Below, in pieces: positions 11,409-19,382 of a stretch of DNA of 64,000 nt (within the stretch, counting starts at the first letter, position 1; every line of letters starts with the position of its first letter). The notes beneath the pieces were generated by a model. The model saw only the letters and a program-made list of their open reading frames with translations. It searched no databases and was not told the DNA's origin. A program made the position numbers and the translations under genes. Origin of the DNA: Rhizopus arrhizus (taxonomy: Eukaryota > Mucoromycota > Mucoromycetes > Mucorales > Rhizopodaceae). The stretch lies in assembly GCA_024220505.1 (NCBI GenBank), contig JAKZZE010000008.1:682001-746000 (forward strand), given 5' to 3'.

Positions 11409-11745
11409 TTTGATTTCCGCATTTTGCCCTCAAAAATAAAAAAAAGAAGATATCGGTCTTTCAACGATAGAGGAGAACAAGCTTTCCAAAAAAAGATCAT
11501 CTGTAAAAAAAAAAGTCATTTTTTTAAAACGTGAATAACTTTATGAATATTTACCTTACAATGAGAAAAATAACATTACTTAATTTCTTTATTTTTTTCG
11601 CATCTAAATCTTTTTTCATATTTCGAAAATGACCAATACAGCAAGATATAATGTTTTTTTAAAAAAAAACTTTAAAATCTGTGGACCTATGACTGTCACC
11701 GATATCAGAATTCTACGTCAAAGGTGCAACATTATTTGCAGTGAA
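11409..11745. repeat. Tandem-array unit 3, truncated
   Basis: About 240 bp match the start of units 1 and 2. After that only short patches agree, including one hairpin arm at 11731-11743. The array stops at the tRNA region, so this is its edge in the window. Confidence 0.75.
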
Positions 11746-11790
11746 CCTCCCGAATGATAGACAGACGCTCTAACCATTTGCACTATCTCC
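11730..11790 (-). pseudogene. tRNA-like 5' half
   Basis: Read on minus from 11790 the sequence begins like a tRNA, with an A-box-like segment (tagtgcaaatggttagagc) followed by a possible weak anticodon arm. No recognisable T arm or B box follows; it runs into the array hairpin arm instead. Probably a truncated tRNA-derived sequence. It lies head-to-head with the tRNA-Ala, 8 bp away. Confidence 0.3.
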
Positions 11791-11798
11791 ACATACCT

Positions 11799-11871
11799 GG
11801 GGATGTAGCTCAAATGGTAGAGCGCTCGCTTAGCATGCGAGAGGCACTGGGATCGACGCCCAGCTTCTCCA
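11799..11871 (+). tRNA. tRNA-Ala (anticodon AGC)
   Basis: A 73-nt cloverleaf can be drawn: acceptor starting GGGGATG, D arm with GCTC/GAGC stem, anticodon stem CTCGC/GCGAG around TTAGCAT, a 5-bp variable region, T stem CTGGG/CCCAG, and discriminator A. The anticodon AGC decodes alanine GCU. Two oddities: the acceptor has a U-U mismatch at the sixth pair, and the T loop begins ATCGA rather than TTCGA, which alters the B box by one base. No CCA is encoded, as expected in a eukaryote. The first long T run, a possible Pol III terminator, is about 40 nt downstream (from about 11912). It may be functional or a mildly decayed copy. Confidence 0.85.
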
Positions 11872-11971
11872 ATTTCTTAGCTTAAGAAACATAAATTTCT
11901 TGTTCTTAGTGTTTTTTTTTTTGAGATTTGTTGGTCACAATTTGAGAATGATCGCTTTTTGGATGAAACGC
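11872..11971. other. Spacer between the tRNA and the H-LTR nest
   Basis: About 100 bp with a T run at 11912-11922. Its right part probably belongs to an old H-type LTR that continues after 27526, but I could not fix the left end of that LTR. Confidence 0.4.
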
Positions 11972-12089
11972 TGTTGTAACACTGTAACACACACAATGGG
12001 AAAACATAAAAAAAAATTGTACCACAAGAATTGAATGAATACAGACAACTGTATGAATACAGACAGTGTTTGAATTCAGATGGCTATGT

Positions 12090-12666
12090 TGTAACACACA
12101 CAATGGGAAAATATTAAAAAATTGTACCACAAGAATTGAATGAATACAGACAACTGTATGAATACAGACAGTGTCTGAATTCAGATGGCTATGTAGATTC
12201 ATACAAAAATTTTCCACACTAAAAACCAAAAACAACAGATAATCAGAAAACTCAAAAAACATATAAATACCTCGACATTTTAGCAGCAATCAAGACTTAC
12301 TTACTTTTAACTTACCTTAACTACTTTACTTTTTGATTATTTTAATAAATATCATACAAAGTAAATCTTTTTTGTTTTTCTTTTATTTTACTTAACATCA
12401 AGAACAAGAAGTCCCTTGAAGTATATACACTTCATTGTAAATCCTTTTTATTTTATTTTACCTTTATTTTACCTTTTTATTTTTACTTTACTCAAAACAG
12501 TTTGATCTACTTATAAGATCTGGTGGTCACTTTACTCAAGCAACTTATATTCAAATCATTACTCTTTTTGGAATCAAATCCTACTTAAATCTTTGATCTT
12601 ATATCAAGCCTCTCTTAAATCAAACCTATTTAACACTATATAAACCATATAAACTCCAATCTCACA
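12090..12666 (+). repeat. El5 5' LTR
   Basis: 577 bp from tgtaacac to ctcaca. The TATA-like catataaata is near position 170-180. Further on come a tgaagt...acttca hairpin, a gatct...agatc hairpin and tggtggtcac (12521-12530). Confidence 0.92.
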
Positions 12667-12668
12667 TT

Positions 12669-12686
12669 TGGTGGTCACTACGAGGG
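12669..12686 (+). promoter_or_regulatory. El5 putative primer-binding site
   Basis: tggtggtcactacgaggg begins two bases after the LTR, as expected for a site that pairs with a tRNA 3' CCA end. The first eleven bases also occur inside the LTR after the agatc hairpin (12521-12531). The tRNA was not identified. Confidence 0.6.
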
Positions 12687-12788
12687 AAAATCAATTAAAA
12701 ACAGCAAATAAATCAACAAACTACAGAAAACTTCAAAAAAAAATTATTCAAAATCGATTCTACAATCTCAGAACACTTATTAGCAACA

Positions 12789-14120
12789 ATGAATACAGCA
12801 GGACAAAACGCGTTGGCCTCAGTCAGCAAGCAAGGATATCGTCCCAGACTAATTGAATTCCATGGTTATGAAGGAGAAGATTTTCGACATTTCTTGGAGA
12901 TACTAGAATCTTTCCTCGCTATCAGTAATACACATAATGATTCGCGCAAACTTGTTATTCTCAAGTCCCAATTACGACGTGCAGCAAAAATATATTACGA
13001 AAATGTTATACTCAAGGAAAATACAGAACTCACATATGATATGGCTATTGAAAAGCTGAAAGAACATTATATCACCCCTGAACTAATACAAAGCTATGAA
13101 TTAGAATTCAATGAGATGTATCAAGGTGATCAAGAACACCCTCAGATTTTCTTGGCTAGACTACGAGAAGCCGCCGACCTGGCCAATATTACTAGCGAAG
13201 AGGTAGTTCAAAGTCGATTCCGTGCTGGATTATTGCGGGAAATCAAACAGTTCTGTATCCAATGTAGTTCAAAGACATTCCAGGATTGGATTAACCATGC
13301 TGAAGGATGGTGGAATGCAAATAGACCACGAAAAATCGCAATGGTTGATAATCCATTTATTCCTCGCAATATTAACAATGCTTTAATTTATCACGACGAT
13401 AATGCTTATCATGGTCATCATAATATTAACAACCACAACATTGAATTGATAGACACTGAAGAAAGACCAACACAATTTATCACAATTAATGATGTCCGGT
13501 CTCATCATAAAATAAGACAACCATATATCGTACCTAATCAATTAAGTACTATGGATATAATTGGACAACCTAATGATTCAAAGTACTATGCTTGTCATAC
13601 TACTAGTAATAACCATAATAATCCTATGCAACCCAACAATCAGCAGGACCTTTTTGGAATGATACAACAGGCCATACGAAATGAGCTTTCTGGTCAAGGA
13701 TACCACAGTAGTCAAAATAGATTCAACAATCGCAACAATAGGAATAATTATCGGAACAATGATGGTAATAATGGATACAACAACAATAATGGATACAACA
13801 ACAGTAATGAATACAACAACAGTAATAGATACAACAATAGTAATGGATACAACAACGGAAGATATAACAACAGTAATGGATATAATAATAATAATGGATA
13901 CAATAGCAATGGCGGATATAATAACAGTGGGTATAACAACGGATATAATAGCTTCAACAATCGCAATAGTTACAATAGTAGTGGACACAACCAAAGCAGA
14001 AACAACGGTGATTACAACAATAGATCAGAGTATAACCGCAAGGAGTCAAATAGCAACTACAATAATCAACCCTTTACATATCAACATGAACAACAACAAA
14101 GCCAACCGGCAAAAAACTGA
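12789..14120 (+). CDS. El5 Gag-like protein, Asn-rich C-terminus
   Basis: 443 residues. The N-terminal 200 residues resemble a Ty3-type retrotransposon Gag core (RLIEFHGYEGEDFRHFLEIL, later AMAIEKL-type helices and a LREIKQFC segment). From about residue 300 the protein turns into a low-complexity tract of Asn, Tyr, Gly and Ser built from an 18-bp tandem repeat. No CCHC zinc knuckle is present, so nucleic-acid binding may rest on this tract or be weak (inference). ATG 12789 is the first good start after the primer site; an overlapping 62-codon ORF at 12668 is probably chance. Pol follows in another frame. Confidence 0.8.
   Translation: MNTAGQNALASVSKQGYRPRLIEFHGYEGEDFRHFLEILESFLAISNTHNDSRKLVILKSQLRRAAKIYYENVILKENTELTYDMAIEKLKEHYITPELIQSYELEFNEMYQGDQEHPQIFLARLREAADLANITSEEVVQSRFRAGLLREIKQFCIQCSSKTFQDWINHAEGWWNANRPRKIAMVDNPFIPRNINNALIYHDDNAYHGHHNINNHNIELIDTEERPTQFITINDVRSHHKIRQPYIVPNQLSTMDIIGQPNDSKYYACHTTSNNHNNPMQPNNQQDLFGMIQQAIRNELSGQGYHSSQNRFNNRNNRNNYRNNDGNNGYNNNNGYNNSNEYNNSNRYNNSNGYNNGRYNNSNGYNNNNGYNSNGGYNNSGYNNGYNSFNNRNSYNSSGHNQSRNNGDYNNRSEYNRKESNSNYNNQPFTYQHEQQQSQPAKN
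13763..13960 (+). repeat. 18-bp minisatellite inside El5 gag
   Basis: Degenerate tandem units of the form aatggatacaacaacagt encode repeated Asn-Gly-Tyr-Asn-Asn-Ser. It also opens long ORFs on the other frames and the other strand; these are by-products of the repeat. Confidence 0.8.
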
Positions 14121-14249
14121 ATGGGTCGGTTGTTTATAAAGAAAACAATGGTCAATCGGACACCCAAAATATAAAAAAATCCATTAACAAACAACAACAA
14201 CAATCAACACAACAATCAACACAACAATTAAACGCTATATTAACCCAAA

Positions 14250-14447
14250 ATGAAGAGGAATATACTGACAAAGAGCTATACTCGGCTATCAGACCAGAAA
14301 AGCCTCCTGAAGTCAGAAGAGGAGTACCTTATACGAAATCCAAACTTCCAAATCAAAAGAAACCAGCAAAAGAATCAACCACAAATAGGAAAGTCATCAC
14401 ACGAAGTCATCTTGAAGAAATCAAACCGACAACCAACAGTCAAATGA
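14250..14447 (+). CDS. El5 small linker ORF overlapping the pol start
   Basis: 65 codons, Lys/Ser/Gln-rich and without a recognised domain. It lies in the same frame as gag but is separated from it by stops, and its TGA overlaps the pol ATG as ATGA (14444-14447). This could allow pol translation by termination-reinitiation or could be chance. It may be a remnant of the Gag C-terminus. Confidence 0.35.
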   Translation: MKRNILTKSYTRLSDQKSLLKSEEEYLIRNPNFQIKRNQQKNQPQIGKSSHEVILKKSNRQPTVK

Positions 14448-17176
14448 CCGCAACACATAATGTAGAAATGGATACGGACCTACCAATTGAACCTATTAGA
14501 AGGAGGACACCGAAAAAGAGAACACAGCCTGACGTTTCTTATGACATAGTAACAGACGTGCTAGATAAACCTGCAAACATATCTGTACGAGATCTGATTT
14601 CTTCTACACCCAGATATCGAAGAGAATTAATTGGAGCATGTAGACCCAAAAGAATGACTACTAAAACAAATGAAACTCAACAGACAATGGCTATAATGGA
14701 AGATGAAGACATAAACACTACGGCTGTATATTCTAAAACAAGCATTGGTGATCATAATGTTAAAACTTTGATTGACTGTGGAGCAGCAAAAACATGTATG
14801 TCAAAAGCATTAGCCGATGCATTAAAATTAAAAATCGACGCACCTTCAGAAAGTATATTTACCTTAGGAAACGGAACCAAACAACCTGCATTAGGAATTA
14901 TATATGATGTGCCAATAGAAGTTAAAGAAAATATAGTCATACCTTGCAATGTAGAAGTATTACCTTCATGTCCTTCACATTTTATAATCGGAAATAACTG
15001 GTTGAATCGAGCCAAAGCAAAGATAGACTTTAACAGTAGTACGCTGAAGGTGGCTTACAAAGATCAAAAGGCTGAATTACCAATAACATTCTTGCGAAAA
15101 AAAGAAAGAGTACCAAAGATGGTCACCTACACCCAAAGCTATCAAAATCCTATTAGTTTAACCAATTCTTCACCTAAAAGAGTGCATTTTGAAGACGACA
15201 CAACAGATGTATACTCAGAAGAGTTATCCACCTCTGAAGAAAACTTTGACGAGGATTACTCGGCAGAAGACGAATCATCAGAAGAAGAACATGAGAAAAA
15301 TAGCTCTGATACATTGTTAGTGCTAGAACAAGATAAGGAACAAAAAATAGAGGTGTTAGTTGAAGAAACCGAAAAGATAATTCGCGCACCCAAAGAAGGA
15401 ATGATAATCAAAGCATATACTTCAAGCACATTCTATATAGATAGATCACCCAAAGAACAAAGGAAATTCACCTACAGTTTTGAAATTATAAACAAAAAAG
15501 TCTTAGAAGCGACAGGATATTTCGACATGAATTCAAATATCATAATTAACAAAAGAAATATTGAAATACATTTATACAATCGATCCGAACTTGATATACA
15601 TTTACAACCGTATGAAGAAATAGGAAGAATAGAAGAATACAATTTGGAAAATGAAGAAATGATACAAGCCTATCAACTCAATAGAAACCATGATCTGTTT
15701 GTACTAGAAGAGACACATTCAAACGATGAAGATGATGATGAAGTAATTGATTCAGAAGAATACGCTAAATTAGAAGTTGGAAAAATAGAGAAGAAAATCG
15801 AAAAGAAATTACGAAAGCTCATACATAAATATAAAGATATATTTGATTGGAATAATGATACCATTGGATGTACGCCACTAATACAACATAAAATAACCAT
15901 AGAAGAGAATACACCACCTATTAGTCACAGGCCTTATCGGCTCAGTCCTATTGAATCAGACTATCTTCAAAAAGAATTGGAGAAATATTGTAAGTTAGGA
16001 GTAATAGCACCCTCAAACAGTCCGTGGGCAGCACCCGTAATCTTAGTCAAGAAAAAAAATGGAGAATACCGTATGGTTATTGACTATCGAAAACTGAACG
16101 CGGTGACAAAAAAAGATTCGTATCCCCTACCAAGGATTGATGACTTGCTAGATACTCTGGGAAAGGCAAAAGTATTTTCTGCTTTAGACATGAGGGCCGG
16201 TTTTCATCAAATACCAATGGAAGAGAATAGCAAAGAACTCACGGCATTTACTACAAAATATGGTGTCTACAGTTACAACACTTTGCCTATGGGGTTAGTT
16301 AATTCGCCTGCTACATTTCAACGCCTCATAGACCTTTGCTTCAGATCCTTGATAAACAAATGTCTAGTTGCCTATATTGACGATTTGAATGTATACTCTC
16401 ACAACATACATGAACATCTCATACATATCGAACAAGTTTTTAACTGTATCCAAATTGCCAACTTAAAGTTGAATCCAGAGAAATGCTTCTTTTTTAAGGA
16501 TCACCTGAAATTTCTCGGGTATATTGTTACAAGCACTGGAATACAGACAGACCCAAGCAAGATAGAAAAAATACAAAACTATCCTGTGCCAAAAACTCTC
16601 ACGCAAATAAGGGGATTTCTTGGACTAGCGTCATACTATCGGCGATTTATCAAAAACTTTGCAGCAATCGCACGTCCTTTACATGATCAAACAAAAACCT
16701 CAAAAAAGATACCATGGACTAACAAGACCACTGAATCTTTTGAATTACTCAAAAAACTGTTGACACAAGCACCGGTATTAGCAAGGCCCGACTTTAATCG
16801 TGACTTTATCTTGGTGACTGACGCATCTAGAAATGGTCTTGGATGTATCTTGACACAACTGGACGATAATGGGCATGAGCATCCAATCATATATGCAAGT
16901 AGAAGCTTAAAATCTAGTGAGATAAACTATGGAGTCTCGAAGCTAGAATGTTTAGCTGTGATCTGGGCAGTAAAGAAATTCAGACCATATCTCTTGGGAA
17001 AAAGATTTAAAATTATAACAGATCATTCGGCCTTAAAAGGTTTACTTAATACAACAAATCCGACTGGCATCATAGCAAGATGGATTACCATTTTATCAGA
17101 ATACGAATACGAAATCAAATACCGTCCTGGACGAGTCAATGAAAGCGCTGATTTTCTATCAAGGCTAGGATATTAG
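14444..17176 (+). CDS. El5 Pol: protease, reverse transcriptase, RNase H (no integrase)
   Basis: 910 residues. Protease active site is IDCGA near residue 110, with Cys where Ty3 elements mostly have Ser or Thr, followed by the IIGNNWL flap-side motif near 185. An acidic linker rich in Glu and Asp spans about 245-300. RT runs about 500-690 with LVKKKNGEYRMVIDYRKLN, ALDMRAGFHQIP and the catalytic YIDDL near 645. RNase H covers about 785-910, with VTDAS, SKLECLAVIW and TDHSAL. The ORF ends with the usual RNase H terminus (ESADFLSRL) and a TAG; the HHCC, DDE and chromodomain parts seen in the four other Ty3 elements are absent. Reverse transcription looks possible; integration must be supplied by another element. 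Confidence 0.9.
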   Translation: MTATHNVEMDTDLPIEPIRRRTPKKRTQPDVSYDIVTDVLDKPANISVRDLISSTPRYRRELIGACRPKRMTTKTNETQQTMAIMEDEDINTTAVYSKTSIGDHNVKTLIDCGAAKTCMSKALADALKLKIDAPSESIFTLGNGTKQPALGIIYDVPIEVKENIVIPCNVEVLPSCPSHFIIGNNWLNRAKAKIDFNSSTLKVAYKDQKAELPITFLRKKERVPKMVTYTQSYQNPISLTNSSPKRVHFEDDTTDVYSEELSTSEENFDEDYSAEDESSEEEHEKNSSDTLLVLEQDKEQKIEVLVEETEKIIRAPKEGMIIKAYTSSTFYIDRSPKEQRKFTYSFEIINKKVLEATGYFDMNSNIIINKRNIEIHLYNRSELDIHLQPYEEIGRIEEYNLENEEMIQAYQLNRNHDLFVLEETHSNDEDDDEVIDSEEYAKLEVGKIEKKIEKKLRKLIHKYKDIFDWNNDTIGCTPLIQHKITIEENTPPISHRPYRLSPIESDYLQKELEKYCKLGVIAPSNSPWAAPVILVKKKNGEYRMVIDYRKLNAVTKKDSYPLPRIDDLLDTLGKAKVFSALDMRAGFHQIPMEENSKELTAFTTKYGVYSYNTLPMGLVNSPATFQRLIDLCFRSLINKCLVAYIDDLNVYSHNIHEHLIHIEQVFNCIQIANLKLNPEKCFFFKDHLKFLGYIVTSTGIQTDPSKIEKIQNYPVPKTLTQIRGFLGLASYYRRFIKNFAAIARPLHDQTKTSKKIPWTNKTTESFELLKKLLTQAPVLARPDFNRDFILVTDASRNGLGCILTQLDDNGHEHPIIYASRSLKSSEINYGVSKLECLAVIWAVKKFRPYLLGKRFKIITDHSALKGLLNTTNPTGIIARWITILSEYEYEIKYRPGRVNESADFLSRLGY

Positions 17177-17458
17177 ACACAAAAAAATTCTACCATTAAG
17201 AAAAAAAAAAAAAAAAAAAAAAAATATTATACTACAAGGCGGTTGGGAGGGGTAGTTGAAACAAAATTGTAACAAAATCTTCAAAAACAGAATCAAATCA
17301 AAAAAAAAATATCTGAATTCACACAATATCATGCAACCACAAAACATCATCAAACGTAATACAAAAATGGAAAAAGAAAAAATACAGATGATGTCTGAGG
17401 AAAATTTCATCAAAGATCAATGACGTTCGAGGACGAACTTTCTCTCCCCAGGGGCATC
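17177..17458 (+). other. El5 3' untranslated region with integrase-tail-like remnant
   Basis: A run of about 22 A lies at 17202-17224. Just before the LTR, ttcgaggacgaactttc and a ccccagggg run resemble the 3' end of full Ty3 elements, including the polypurine tract position. This fits an internal deletion that removed integrase and kept the terminal sequence (inference). Confidence 0.5.
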
Positions 17459-18035
17459 TGTAACACACACAATGGGAAAATATTAAAAAATTGTACCACA
17501 AGAATTGAATGAATACAGACAACTGTATGAATACAGACAGTGTCTGAATTCAGATGGCTATGTAGATTCATACAAAAATTTTCCACACTAAAAACCAAAA
17601 ACAACAGATAATCAGAAAACTCAAAAAACATATAAATACCTCGACATTTTAGCAGCAATCAAGACTTACTTACTTTTAACTTACCTTAACTACTTTACTT
17701 TTTGATTATTTTAATAAATATCATACAAAGTAAATCTTTTTTGTTTTTCTTTTATTTTACTTAACATCAAGAACAAGAAGTCCCTTGAAGTATATACACT
17801 TCATTGTAAATCCTTTTTATTTTATTTTACCTTTATTTTACCTTTTTATTTTTACTTTACTCAAAACAGTTTGATCTACTTATAAGATCTGGTGGTCACT
17901 TTACTCAAGCAACTTATATTCAAATCATTACTCTTTTTGGAATCAAATCCTACTTAAATCTTTGATCTTATATCAAGCCTCTCTTAAATCAAACCTATTT
18001 AACACTATATAAACCATATAAACTCCAATCTCACA
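17459..18035 (+). repeat. El5 3' LTR
   Basis: 577 bp, matching 12090-12666 throughout by eye, followed by the atgt duplication. The internal tggtggtcac is at 17890-17899. Confidence 0.92.
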
Positions 18036-18064
18036 ATGTAGATTCATACAAAAATTTTCCACAC

Positions 18065-18686
18065 TGTGACGAAGCAAGTTATGACGACTGCGCCTTGTGA
18101 GTACCCCATATTGAACCTTGTTCAATTTTTGAACTTTATTTCAAAAATCAGAGCTTATTTCAAAAATCAAACCTTATTTCAAAAATCAAACCTTATTTCA
18201 AAAATCAAACCTTATTTCAAAAATCAAATCTTATTTCAAAAAGTAAAGCTTAATTCAAAAAGAAAAGCTTACTTCAAAAATCAAACTTTATTTTCTTTTG
18301 TCTATAAAATAGACAAGTTTTTACTTACTCTTGACTTATCTTCACTTCTCTTGACTTATATATTTTAACTTTACTTATCTTAAATATATTTTATCCAATA
18401 AATCAAGTATCTTTATCCCTGAATCTTTTGGTATAACACTCTTAAAACACAAGCAAGACAAGTCCCTTGAAGCCAATTATCTTCATTGTAAAACCTTTTA
18501 ATACTCTTATCAAGTTACTTTATTACAAACAAGTTTGATCTACTTAACAAGATCTGGTGGTCACTTACAAGCAAACCTAATATCAATACTCTACCCAACT
18601 CTTATTTTTTTTATCCATTTTCATCAACTTTACTTTATTTCAAAACCGTTAACTCTTACAAGCCATTGAAGCAACAAAAAATTACA
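18065..18686 (+). repeat. Solo H-type LTR 'H2'
   Basis: 622 bp from tgtgacgaag to aaaattaca with the 4-bp duplication acac (18061-18064, 18687-18690). It sits in H1. It has about seven tandem copies of a 20-bp unit (cttatttcaaaaatcaaac) near 18131-18290 and the tggtggtcac module at 18555-18564. Confidence 0.88.
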
Positions 18687-18757
18687 ACACTAAAAACCAA
18701 AAACAACAGATAATCAGAAAACTCAAAAAACATATAAATACCTTGACATTTTAACAG

Positions 18758-19217
18758 TGTTTTAATCGCAAGATTAAATAAAAAATTAAACAAAAAAACA
18801 ATAGCAGCAATATAAAATTAAAATCCTTCTTTATTGCAGATTTCTTTATATTGCGAAAAGGCCTCGCTTTATGGATAAAAAGTTGGCATCTATTTATATT
18901 CTTTGTGAGCGTAGATATAAAAGATATAGACTCGGTCACGATGTCGTGCTGAAGAACCAATGATTAAGCTAAAGCTTGTCGATGTTCTAATATATGCATC
19001 TGAAGTTGAACAATAGAAATAATAACCAGTCAATTAACTTTGATCTAATTACTTTTGGGGTTGACAATTGATTAGACTCTCTAGGATGACAGATATTGAT
19101 CTTATTGTTCTAAATTTGGAAAAGTGTGGAATTGTTCAATCATAGTTTAATCTTTTGTGTATCGTTATTTATTTTAATACAACTGATATCATATAGAAAA
19201 TAACTATGTTTACAACA
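18758..19217 (-). repeat. El2 3' LTR
   Basis: 460 bp, TG...CA, paired with 24361-24820. The polypurine tract abuts it (plus strand ttatcctccccc at 19218-19229). Confidence 0.94.
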
Positions 19218-19348
19218 TTATCCTCCCCCAGACTTGACAATAGTCAGGTCGGCATTCATGCAGATACTAAATGTTATTTTCTTATTGGTTAATTTATGTA
19301 TCTTGATGCTCAGCAAGTTTATGAAGTCAGCGGCCGCTCTGCTACATG

Positions 19349-19378
<30 letters not shown>

Positions 19379-19382
<4 letters not shown>

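Larger units (their letters stand above)
12090..18035 (+). mobile_element. El5: Ty3-like retrotransposon lacking integrase
   Basis: Two 577-bp LTRs (12090-12666 and 17459-18035) with no difference seen by eye, and the 4-bp duplication atgt (12086-12089, 18036-18039), show a complete recent insertion. The internal region encodes an Asn-rich Gag and a Pol of protease, RT and RNase H only. The pol ORF stops right after RNase H and 282 bp later the 3' LTR begins. It must therefore borrow an integrase (inference). It is the only full-length member here of the LTR family that fills this region. Confidence 0.9.

Noticed and set aside
11906..12289. 127-codon minus ORF over an LTR, repeated in part at 17410-17658
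   Set aside because: It is the antisense of H-type LTR sequence, and its internal repeat only reflects two LTR 5' ends in a row.
12668..12856. Alternative Gag start at 12668
   Set aside because: Different frame from gag, begins in the primer-binding site, no Gag-like sequence.
13578..13994. Minus-strand ORFs rich in Val/Ile or Leu/Tyr over El5 gag
   Set aside because: Produced by reading the 18-bp gag repeat on the other strand.
18131..18290. Possible CRISPR-like array
   Set aside because: Units are adjacent and without unique spacers; it is a minisatellite inside a eukaryotic LTR.
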